From assembly GCA_963682025.1 (NCBI GenBank), contig OY821517.1, positions 19,914,548-19,978,547 on the forward strand: 64,000 nucleotides of DNA, written 5' to 3'. Source of the DNA: Cordilura impudica (Eukaryota > Arthropoda > Insecta > Diptera > Scathophagidae). The position numbers and the translations under genes are program-made. A model generated the notes under the pieces. The model worked only from the letters and a program-made list of their open reading frames with translations, ran no database searches and was not told where the DNA came from. This document shows, piece by piece, positions 54,810 through 64,000 of the stretch (its first letter is position 1; the number at the start of each line of letters is the position of its first letter).

Positions 54810-57140
54810 AGATAAATTTTGCATATTTCTAGGCTTAAATATAAAGAAAGATATAATGCATACTTCTGGGCAAACTTAATTAATACTGTAATCATTTAAT
54901 TTGTTCGCTTCAATAATTTAGTTGGAGAAATCATTTAATAACCAAAATATTAATCGGCTTTCATTTATCTTTTGACACCATACATCAATAAATGTCATTG
55001 AAATATTATACAAACACACAGACATGCCAAAAATTATACAAAAAAAAAAAAAATTCGAACAATAAGTAGTAAATAAACTTATTAAATACACTTGAAAACT
55101 ACTTAGACGATTATGTGTAAATTGCTTATACAAGTCTGCACATTCACAGCAACAGCAACATTTGAAGTAGAATGGAATCCATAGATGACCCTTACAAAGA
55201 TACGTGTATTATAAGAAGATTTTCACAAAGAAAAGCATACCAAAATCTATCAAAATTGTTATTGAACACAATGAAAGTAAACAGCCAGACTTAGTTACAC
55301 ATACAAGCAAACAAACATCCCTAGCTTGAATAGACTATAAGAATTTGTTTGGCGAGATTTAAAACTGAATTTTTGCTTATTTTTTATTTTCTGTTTTTTT
55401 TTTTTTTTTTTGGCAATAAAGAAAAACTGAACAAATAAATTCCTAAAGGAATTGTATGGTTTGGTTATAATAATGAAAAACCATTATCAATGGTAAATAC
55501 TTATAACACATGAACCCCCGGAACAATGCATAACACCAATATAGAAAGAAAAAAAAAACTAATACTTTTTCTATGAACTAACAACATACAAAGAGAAAAA
55601 GAAAACCATACAAAAAAAAATAATAAAAACAAAAAAAAAAATCCCTGGAAAAAAATCGTACAAGGGTTTTTATTATTGGTTGTTGCAAATTTCGATAAAG
55701 AAGAAAACTGAATGGAATGGGCAACAGGGAAGGTACGGGTACTTACAAATATTTACCAATTATTACATAAAAAGCTACATGAACTTCGATTGAACAACAT
55801 ACTCGCACTTAGTACAGAATTTCACCAAACATAAGATTACGATATTAAATCAGTAATCAGGCAAACGCTATTTAGAACTTCAAATATCATAATACTCTGG
55901 GGAAATTTACAAATAATAAAAAAAAAAAAAAATCGATTGAAATAAATATTTGTTTTAAAAGCAAATAGAAGAAATTACAAATAAAACGAAAGCAAAAAGT
56001 CTAAATTTAGCAAGCAGAAATTTGAGGAAGATTATAAAATCTTATAAAAATTATTAAAATGAATGGAAAGTTTTTTCAGTTTAAAAAAATTCACATAAAT
56101 TTAATTGTTGTATTATATTTTAATCATTTCTTCTTCATTTAAAAATCATTAAAAAGTATTTTATATTTTATTACCAGAACATTATAGAAAATTAATTCAC
56201 TATAAAATTTCAATAACTTTAAATGCTTTATTTAATATATTTCGTTTGAAAAGTGGTCTCAAAAAAGTTTAAATAAAGCTATCATAATTTGTATGAGTTT
56301 TATTTAATTGAATTGATTTGAAATTATTAAATAAATTTGTGTTTTTAAGAGCCAAATTTTAATTGTTCCATTTTTTCATGGTTTTTGCATCAAATAATTT
56401 TTAAGCACTATTTTTTATTACTTTTTTTTTAAATTGATTTATAGTTTAAAAAAAAATTTTTCTGACAAGTACTTTTCGCCAATAGTAGGCCATTAAAGTC
56501 GGCCATAACAGTAGTTTCATTTACAATCGATTAAAAATAAATTAAATATAAATATAAATTTTCTTTTTATGTCAGAAACTATAACCGCAGTATCCGCTTT
56601 TCAATTCAGAAATAAAACCACATCCTTTCTAACCACAATTGGTATGAAAAAAATTAAAGTGGGGAAGAAAATCCTTAAATATTTAATAATAATATTGTTC
56701 GCCATTTTAAGGTTAGTAGATTTAAACAATCTTTAACTTATGGACAGTTTAATTAATAAAAATAAAATAGTAAGATGAAAATTTGGTTTAAGCAAGAAAT
56801 TCTGGTTTAAAGACTCGAAATTGCGAATTGTATTAAGAATATAGAAGAAAAAAAAAAAAAAAATGAGCCAGATACCGCCGAGAGATGCAAAAATGTTATT
56901 AATGTCAGATTTCGTTACCCCTCCATTAAAAATGAGAGATTACTGATGAGTCTTATCTACCATTGCAAGCAACGAATGACAGTCACTTATTTTTTCCAGT
57001 TAAGAAGCACGCAAAAAACCATATATTTTTATTAGATGAAGTTTCCAGAAAAGGTTTTATTGTGATAAGCCATAAGTGATCGTAGTATAGTTGAACAACG
57101 ATTTCTCTAAGTTAGATTAGCTATCCATATGCAAAATTAT
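54810..57140. other. AT-rich DNA with no recognised gene
   Basis: Many A runs (for example 55039-55052 and 55919-55933). No frame has a recognisable domain. The DNA could be intronic or intergenic host sequence. Confidence 0.35.
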
Positions 57141-57145
57141 AAAAT

Positions 57146-57190
57146 GCAAGTAAGACAGTTAAATTCGGCTGTACCGAATATTTTACAACA
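57146..57190 (+). repeat. DINE-1-like terminal remnant
   Basis: GCAAGTAAGACAGTTAAATT followed by the palindrome TTCGGCTGTACCGAA, the typical end structure of the diverged DINE subfamily. Confidence 0.45.
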
Positions 57191-58198
57191 TACACGTAAG
57201 CATATCATAGTCTCAGTATTATAACCAATGTTAAGTGTCGTTACGATTTCAATACAGTTGTTTCTAATTATAATTCTTTTTTATTTTTTTTTTATACAAA
57301 TAAATATAGAAAAATTACCGAAAATAACTTTTTGATTTATTGCAAAATCAAAATCCAAAAAATATGTGTACATTTATTTTATTGTTAATTATTATTGTTA
57401 ATATTTACATTGTGTTTAAAGCCATCTTCTATAATGAAAAAAAAATCAGTTTAGATTCACAAGTAATCCCTCAAATATTGAATGTGTTACTAAAAATTTG
57501 GGTTGTCAAGCGGTTAAAAATTATTCGGTTAATCGATCAAGTAAAAAAGCTTTTTTTTGAACATCTTATAAATGGTGATTTTCGAATAACAAATAATGCG
57601 TGTTTACGTTTGGTCATATGGTCACCCCAATGATACGATCATCAATTTGAGATGCAGAGGGTGTTGGTGGGATTAAGTATTTTAGTACTTAAGTTTTAAC
57701 GAATGTTTTTTTTTCAGTTCTAAGGTCGAATCGTTGTTTTTTATTTTTATGAACTTCAATCATTGTTTAACTCCTTAAAAGTAATGTTGTTTTCCTTTCG
57801 TTCGTGATAATTTTAAATTAACCAGTTTGTTAAAATTTGTAATTCGCAATACTCTCATAAAGTTGTAATTTTCCAAAACTACATCAAAAGTGTACTCTTC
57901 ATCAACCAACAATAAAGGAAAGTATTGTCACTTCCATTTTTTCTGTTTTAATAGAATAAAAACAAACCTAATTGTTGTTTCTTTTTTTGGTGTCTCCTTG
58001 TGCATTCCAGCAGATATCCACTCAATCAACCCCCATCGTTGTTGCTCTAAAAAGATTCAGTTGGAATTTTTCAATGCGATCAAGTTGTGTCAATTAATCG
58101 ATTAAATCGAATAATTTTTAAATGAAAACAGAGAAAAGTTATGATTATCATTTGTATAAAATGTAAAAAAAAAATAGATGGTAACACTATTACATAAA
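57191..58198. other. No gene recognised
   Basis: Contains a 97-codon plus-strand frame (57340-57633) with a hydrophobic start and no motif I recognise; composition suggests chance. Confidence 0.35.
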
Positions 58199-58550
58199 CT
58201 ACCAGATTCCAGCGCTCGAAACTCTAGTGTAATTTCTAGGCGACTTTATTTCTCAACTTAGCCAATTCACAAACCAACACTTTTTTGGTTTATTATTATT
58301 GTGAATGAAGATAGCAAACACATTAACAAATTAAATACACACACATAGCATATGTATAATTTTATGTATGTGTTAGTAGCAACTTTAAATGCAATTTACT
58401 CAAAATAAAGAAAAAAAGAATTTAAAATCTTTAAATCTGCAAAACGGCTAAAAAGAAATACCTTTCAAATAATACACGTTTAGTCAAAATCGGGTTAAAA
58501 CGGTAAACAAAACATCGGTAACAGAAAATCGCCTAGCATATTAAAATTGC
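58199..58550 (-). repeat. Helitron-like element, subfamily 1, best full copy
   Basis: CTACCAGATTCCAGCGC end with hairpin CTCGAAACTCTAG (one mismatch), then CTAGGCGACTTTATTTCTC, CAAACCAACACTTTTTTGG, TGTATGTGTTAGTAGCAAC, TACCTTTCAAATAATACACG and AGAAAATCGCCTAGCATATT at the far end. It defines the full length of about 350 bases. Confidence 0.7.
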
Positions 58551-58689
58551 AGATAAATCATATTTATTAAAAAATCATTACTTTTTTAACAACCTAATAT
58601 TTCAAGCGCTTTATTTTTGTTTTGAATACGGTTTAGAAATAAATAATCTAACCCGTAAAAACAAAGTTTTTAATAAAACTCTTTATTTT

Positions 58690-59215
58690 CTTATGCATAT
58701 GAGTTTTGAATCTCTCGGTGACTGTGCGTGACTGTGTGTGACTATTTTAAAATTAATCTTTGGCCACAACAAGTCTATGGACAAAGTTTCAGATCCATCG
58801 GATGAGGAGAAGTGAGGTTTTAATCTCTCCGTGACTGTGCGTGACTATGCGTGACCATGTAAAAGTTAATATTTTTCTTAGCAAGTCTACCGACCAAGTT
58901 TCTGATCGATCGGATAAGGGAAAATGGATTTTAAGTCACTCCGTGACTGTTGCTGAGTATGCTTGACTGTGCGTGACTGTGTCGAGGTTGATCTTTCCTT
59001 ACCATGTTTCAGATCGATCGGATGAGGGTAAATGACATTTAGATCACTCCGTGACTGTGCGTAACAACGCATTACTGTGCGTGACTGTGCGTGACTGTGC
59101 GTGACTACCCCAAAATTAATCTATAGTTACAACAAGACTATGGGCCAAGTTTCAGATCAATTGGATAAGGGGGAATGTGGTTGCCCCACGACAGACAGAC
59201 AGACAGAGAGTATGA
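58690..59215. repeat. Tandem array of about 115-bp units with GTGCGTGACT repeats
   Basis: Four units, each with CTC(C/G)GTGACTGTGCGTGACT at about 58715, 58828, 58938 and 59046, followed by AAGTTTCAGATCGATCGGAT-like sequence. GTGCGTGACT is further amplified inside units (four times at 59076-59105). It ends in CGACAGACAGACAGACAGAG (59190). Confidence 0.75.
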
Positions 59216-59459
59216 GTTAAATGAAAGTGTTTAAAAAGAAAGAAACAAGCAAAAATAACTTTTTAGGGTAAATGTAGTAAATGAGTTATTTTAAATATTT
59301 AATATTCTAAACAATAGTCATGCTAATTTTCTAAAATGAGTTCGGTGTGGAAATATTTTACAAAGGAAAAAAATTTAAAAAACAAAGACATTTTTAAAAT
59401 GTGTCCCAGCTTTAGAAATGTATTGTATCGTCCACCTCATCACTTCTTCATAACATTAA

Positions 59460-59745
59460 CATTGAAAAAGAATCTGAGGATAAGTCAACAATATCTAAGA
59501 ACTTTGATGTAATTCCAATGAGGAAATCCATGAAGAAAGAATGTCCCTCTTCTCTGGAAGAGATAATTTGCCGAAGTGTGGCGGAAGACGGTATGTCCAT
59601 AAAGGCTTTTAGGACTTAGAAAGTAATGGCAGATTACTTGAAAATTAAGGGATTTTCAAATCCTTTAAGTAATTCAACCAAATGGAACTTTGCTGATAAT
59701 TTTTACGAACTAAAGAATTTTTTCAAGTATATAATCTTCCTTTAT
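59460..59745 (+). pseudogene. hAT-like transposase fragment
   Basis: The reading frame gives SSLEEIICRSVAEDGMSIKA and, after one stop, VMADYLKIKGFSNPLSNSTK. The order resembles the segment before the first catalytic Asp in some hAT transposases, where a short phrase on a remaining candidate and its pre-screen helix occur. About 95 codons remain. The assignment is weak because no catalytic motif is included. Confidence 0.35.
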
Positions 59746-59893
59746 TTACATATTTTAACAAATTTTATATTTACATATGAGATCTTATCTTTACATATAG
59801 ATATTGCAACAAATAATGTATATGATTTAAATATGTTAAATAGTTTTTATTTAAGTTTTTAATGATATTTAAAGGAAAATGGAACGAAAACAA

Positions 59894-61862
59894 TGATTCC
59901 ATGACTGAAAATTATTTCATAACAAAAGATTCATTGTTATACATATTCAAAAGCTTGAGAAAAAAACTTTCTTCAGGCATAGATAATATTCCCAATATTA
60001 TATTAAAAAATATTCCGGATGAATTGATTCTAGATTATTGTACTATCTTCAATAACATGCTTAACAACTCATACTTTCCAAATGCATGGAAAATAGCAAA
60101 AGTTGTTATCCTACCCAAAAAAGATAAAGACATAAGTAACCCAAAAAACCTTCGAGCTATTAGTTTACTTCCAAACATTAGTAAAGTGTTTGAAGTTTGC
60201 ATAAACAATAACTTAGTAAATTTTTGTGAAAGAAATCGACTAATTAATGATAAGCAATTCGGATTTAAATACAAGCATTCTACAATTCATGCCACGCATT
60301 TACTTGTTTCAAATATTCATTGGAATCTGAATAAGTCCTTATGTACAGGTGCCTGCTTAATAGATTTCGAAAAAGCTTTCGATAGCATATGGATACCTGG
60401 CTTAATATATAAACTATTTTCATATAAAATCCCAATATATTTCATAATACTTATACACAACATGCTAAACAACAAATCGTTTATAGTATGCAATAGAAGT
60501 AATATAAGTACAAATAAATTTAAAATTTTCAATGGACTCCAGCAAGGGACAGTTAATTCTCCTATTTTATTTAATTTATTTATATATGACCTTTTGACAA
60601 AAGTCGACAACATAATCGCATTTGCGGATGATATAATTATTTATCACGCGGATAACAAAATAGAGAAAATTAATGACAAATTGCAAACATACTTTAATAT
60701 TGTTGAAAAATATGCTATAGATTGGAAAATGAATATTAACTTCAACAAATGCGAAACCATTCTATTTCGCCCTCCAGTTGGACGGTGTAACAATAACATT
60801 AAAACAAAATGGAGAGATTTTGGCATAAAATCGAATTCCAATATACAGATTCCCAATAAACAAGTCGTTAAATATCTTGGAATAAACCTCGATAAGTTCT
60901 TATATTTTAACAATCACATAAATCTGCAGATACCGAAAGCAAGAAACGCATTTTTCATTTACAAAAAACTATTTTACTCCCCTTACATCAAACCAAGGGT
61001 TAAAGTTCTATTGTACCAATCATTGGTTAGACCTATTTTAACGTATGGTTGCCAAATTTGGTTCAACATTTCTCCATCATTTATGGGAAAAATAAGAGTT
61101 TTTGAAAGAAAATGTCTGAGAGCATGTACTTCTCTTTATAGATCTCCAGATAGCAACTATATAAAATTTGTATCAAACAAAAAATTATACAATGCAGCAA
61201 AAATAGGGAGAATTGATAATTTTATTATACATCTCATTCGAAACTATATTGCAAAAAGCTGTAATTGCTATGACAACAATTTAATTATGGCCCCTTTTTA
61301 TGTCAACGAGGAATATATAACTAAAACCTTGCAAAGTGGCTTTGTTCCTCCCGAAGCCTTTTTATACCTTGACCATAAAGGATTTATTCAAGACGAAATA
61401 GGCATTCCTATCTTCTACCGTATATATAGAAGAGCCAACGATAAAGCTATACATTGCAACCAACTCACAACTGAAAATAGTAGATTTGATAAAAACATTT
61501 ACTCAGGAGATAATAACATATTTCCTAATATACATAAAAAAAAATATTGGTGGCTCACCTAAGAACCCCCCTTTTAAATTTTACTTTTGACTAAATTTTT
61601 TATTATACAAATATAAAAGTAATATTTTTTCCCATTTTTTTCATTACAAAAATTATATTGTCTGTACATATTTATGTGTCATTTATAATTATATTACATA
61701 TTTCTAAAAAAAAATTAATGAAAATCTATATATTAAATATACTTGAGAGCCCGAATATGGGACAGTGTATTATATTAAGATACTCTTACTATTTGTTTAT
61801 TTATAGTTTAAGAATATGAATTTTGTCTAAATAAACGCTTAACAAAAAAAAAAAAAAAAAAA
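59894..61862 (+). mobile_element. Recent 5'-truncated Jockey-type insertion
   Basis: A 1,969-bp insert with a perfect 13-bp target duplication GGAACGAAAACAA (59881-59893 and 61863-61875) and about 19 terminal A residues. It contains the reverse-transcriptase part of ORF2 with no stop, a 280-bp 3' UTR, and no endonuclease because of 5' truncation. Confidence 0.93.
59895..61562 (+). CDS. Reverse transcriptase, C-terminal part of Jockey-type ORF2
   Basis: The frame is open from an upstream host ATG (59862), but the element's own coding begins at the truncation point 59894, so residues 1-11 of the visible frame are host sequence. Motifs in 566-residue numbering: LSSGIDNIPNIILKN (about 38-52), LRAISLLPNISKVFE, QFGFKYKHSTIHA, IDFEKAFDSIW with motif A Asp (168-178), FNGLQQGTVNSPILF (about 223-237) and FADDIII (254-260), the catalytic Asp pair. 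KYLGINLD, RPILTYGCQIW and RIYRRANDKA lie in the C-terminal region. No RNase H or Cys knuckle is present, as expected for the Jockey clade. Because the 5' part is lost it cannot retrotranspose by itself, but the RT domain is undamaged, consistent with recent insertion. Confidence 0.88.
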   Translation, partial: DSMTENYFITKDSLLYIFKSLRKKLSSGIDNIPNIILKNIPDELILDYCTIFNNMLNNSYFPNAWKIAKVVILPKKDKDISNPKNLRAISLLPNISKVFEVCINNNLVNFCERNRLINDKQFGFKYKHSTIHATHLLVSNIHWNLNKSLCTGACLIDFEKAFDSIWIPGLIYKLFSYKIPIYFIILIHNMLNNKSFIVCNRSNISTNKFKIFNGLQQGTVNSPILFNLFIYDLLTKVDNIIAFADDIIIYHADNKIEKINDKLQTYFNIVEKYAIDWKMNINFNKCETILFRPPVGRCNNNIKTKWRDFGIKSNSNIQIPNKQVVKYLGINLDKFLYFNNHINLQIPKARNAFFIYKKLFYSPYIKPRVKVLLYQSLVRPILTYGCQIWFNISPSFMGKIRVFERKCLRACTSLYRSPDSNYIKFVSNKKLYNAAKIGRIDNFIIHLIRNYIAKSCNCYDNNLIMAPFYVNEEYITKTLQSGFVPPEAFLYLDHKGFIQDEIGIPIFYRIYRRANDKAIHCNQLTTENSRFDKNIYSGDNNIFPNIHKKKYWWLT

Positions 61863-61918
61863 GGAACGAAAACAAGCTTTATATGGTTGAATAGATTCAA
61901 ATACTATCTGAAAATATT

Positions 61919-61969
61919 TATGTGCTTATAGGAGGTTTACTAGAAATAATAGATCTCTATAAGCACATA
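61919..61969. other. 13-bp perfect hairpin
   Basis: TATGTGCTTATAG (61919-61931) and CTATAAGCACATA (61957-61969) separated by 25 bases, in the DNA between two retrotransposons. Function unknown. Confidence 0.5.
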
Positions 61970-61989
61970 ATTTTTAATTTGGCGATTTC

Positions 61990-63660
61990 TTTTTAATTTT
62001 TGCGTTATTTCTCTACATTCAATTTTCAATTTTGACAAAGAAGTTGGTATTAATCCTTGTTATGAAATCGATAATTTTTCATAACCAGTTTCTTCATGAA
62101 GAAGATTTTTAGGATACCTCCAGGGCTCTTTATTTATCATTTTAAGACATCTGTTTTGTATAATTTGTAAGCGTTTTAGGTGACAGTTGGCAGCGGCACT
62201 TCAAATAGGACAAGCGTATGTTAACATTGGCCTATAACACTTTTGAAGAGTAGATTTTTGTTTTGGTGGTTTAGAAATTACCTTCTATTTAGTAGTGGCC
62301 ATAATGCTTTAAATGATTTTATAGCTTTTTGGCACGTAGCCATAATATGTTGTTTAAATGTAAGCTTTTTGTCCAAGACAACATCGTTAAGTACATTTAT
62401 GGTATTATTTCCAATAATAGGATGACATCTTGGCAGTCTTTTGGGAGATTTGTTGAATGGAAAAATTATTGCTTGCGTCTTGTTTGGATTAATTTTAATT
62501 ATCCATTTGTAAAAATATTTACTGCAATTTACAAGTCCCTTTTCCATTTTCTTCAGAACTGCACTTGTAAGTTTGTTTGCAGAAATTAACGTAGTATCAT
62601 CTGCGTAATAAGCAATTTTCATATATATCGGGACTTTAAAATCGGATGTATATATCGAGTAAAGCAATGGCGACAAGACAGATCCTTGAGGTAACCCTGT
62701 GGTAATAGTTTTTGCAGACGATGTTTCATTATTAATCGCAACTTAAAAGTTTCTGCCATGAATGAAATCTGAAATAAGTTTGCATAAATATTTTGGTATA
62801 TTTGCATCAAGAAGTTTAAATACTAGGCCATTATGCCAAACGGTGTCAAGCGCTTTTTCAATATCTAACAATATTAGACCCGTTGAACGTTTATTGTTTT
62901 TATTTGTGATTATTTGATTTTTAATTCTGTTTATTTGGTGCGTAGTGCTATGCCCTTTTTTAAATCCAAATTGTTCTTTAGCAACAATAGAATTGGTCGT
63001 TACAAATTCACTAAGACGAGAATGTAGTATTTTTTAAAATAAGTTAAGTTAAGCTAAGTTACTTAATAGACTAATAGGTCTGTAGCTGTTTGGGTTATTT
63101 TTTGGCTTACTAGGTTTGTTTATGGCTATAACCTTAGAATTTTTGAAATGGTTTGGGAAATAATTGAGTTTGATGCAGCTATTAAATATTATAGCCAGTA
63201 ATTTTAGAGCTTTGAGTGGTAGTTTCTTTAAAAGCAGGTTGGGAACATTTTCAAAACCAGGGGATTTTGAGAGCTTTATTGATGAGACAATATTCTTTAC
63301 TTCTTCAGGAGATGTATAAATTGCATATTCAGAACTAGGATTTTCCTTTTTAAAATTATTTACTGTCTTATATATTAATGTATCATCTGAGTGGTTGTAG
63401 TTCGAAATGAGGTTATTGCCTTGGACAAATGTAATGGCCAGGACTGCAGCTTTGTCCTTATCAGATGTTATTTTTGTATGTCGAACTTTAAAGTGAGAGA
63501 TTTAATTTTTTCCTTTTCCTCGCAAGTTCCTGCTTATTTTCCTAAATGATTTATCACCTGGTTTTAAATTGGATAATAATTGACACCATTTCTTATTGCC
63601 TTCCGAATTAATACTGTTATCTGCCCTGTTACTTAGAAACTAAGTACATTGATTATAAAA
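61990..63660 (-). pseudogene. Jockey-type reverse transcriptase, 5'-truncated, frameshifted
   Basis: On the minus strand from 63480: SPEEVKNIVSSIKLSKSPGF, FPNHFKNSKVIAINKP, NSYRPISLLSN (near 63070), EQFGFKKGHSTTHQINR, LDIEKALDTVWHNGL (motif A), then TGLPQGSVLSPLLYSIYTSD (about 62690-62640) and AYYADDTTLIS (about 62600). VLDKKLTFKQHIMATCQKAI and HLKRLQIIQNRCLKMINKEP (near 62130) follow. At least three frame changes are needed (near 63500, 63030 and 62740). It differs from the element at 59.9 kb in sequence, so it is a second Jockey family. The 5' end abuts the MITE at 63678. Confidence 0.75.
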
Positions 63661-63677
63661 AGTTTGCTCGGCTACAT

Positions 63678-64000
63678 CTGTGGTTTTCTGGAATAACCGC
63701 GTATGTCAGTTTAGAGTAAACGATGTCAAATATATTAATTTTTAACGCTCTTTTCATGTGTTAAATTTAAAAAAAAAAATATTGACCATTTTTGAGTTTT
63801 TTCGTTGAATAACGACGTAACTTAATGTTTATTAAATTAATTTGCAGCACTAACGACGTATGTCAACCTATGTTTGATCGCTGACAAATTATTTTCTCAG
63901 AAAACGGCACATAGCGACATACGTTGTTATTAATGAAAGAAAATGCTAAATAATTTTGGATTAGTTTTCAGTTTATAACCCTTATAAAAACTTGTGTGTT
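63678..64000. mobile_element. MITE-like element with CTGTGGTTTTCTGGAATAAC end, copy 2, cut by window end
   Basis: Matches 46560-46903 in reverse complement, including CCGCGTATGTCAG, GCAGCACTAACGACGTATGT and CGGCACATAGCGACATACG. The other terminus lies beyond the window. Confidence 0.7.

Noticed and set aside
57340..57633. 97-codon frame with a hydrophobic N-terminus as a membrane protein gene
   Set aside because: No recognisable domain, low-complexity AT-driven composition, and no neighbouring coding or splice support.

Overview
The window reads as AT-rich, transposon-dense DNA from a higher fly (Brachycera, probably a calyptrate such as a blow fly or house-fly relative). The main evidence is a dipteran DINE-1/mini-me-type interspersed element with a (GTCC)n core, present in about ten copies, plus a short fly-sized intron and fly-type Jockey, R1-like, Penelope, Transib, hAT and mariner elements. 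I found no host protein-coding gene, tRNA or rRNA. The organism call is inference from repeat content.

Layout. 1-3.3 kb: decayed mariner transposase, then pieces of an unclassified DNA transposon (family B) and Helitron-like elements. 3.65-6.48 kb: a Transib transposon with CACAGTG ends and a perfect CGTTG target duplication; its transposase is broken. 6.7-7.7 kb: degenerate short-unit array. 9.4-11.6 kb: R1/I-type retrotransposon tail split by a DINE-like copy. 11.7-14.6 kb: first copy of an arthropod-type transposase family (family C). 15.8-23.1 kb: a 7.3 kb composite, namely an unclassified DNA transposon (family A) with a DDE-like transposase, invaded by a Penelope-like element. That element is itself split by a foldback element holding a MITE that carries a 46-codon RING-finger ORF. 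23.1-25.9 kb: two MITEs and a second family B copy. 25.9-32.1 kb: a DINE-like copy split by a nearly complete Jockey/CR1-type element whose poly(A) tail holds another DINE-like copy. 32.1-35.4 kb: decayed hAT. 37.8-38.8 kb: nested inverted repeats.

39.2-44.8 kb: family C element with CAC(T/A)GCTCT ends, TTA duplication and very long inverted arms, one arm invaded by an apparently intact hAT (two-exon transposase, 8-bp duplication). 45-54.7 kb: retrotransposon scraps, MITEs, Helitron-like copies, a Tc1 fragment and an R1-like fragment. 54.8-59.4 kb: mostly unannotatable AT-rich DNA and a tandem array. 59.9-61.9 kb: recent 5'-truncated Jockey insertion with an open reverse-transcriptase frame and a 13-bp duplication. 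62-63.7 kb: a decayed Jockey reverse transcriptase on the other strand, ending in a MITE that runs off the window.

The genes do not form pathways or operons. The logic is successive nested insertion, and in at least seven places target duplications or split homology give the insertion order directly. All family calls come from reading motifs by eye; no database search was run.
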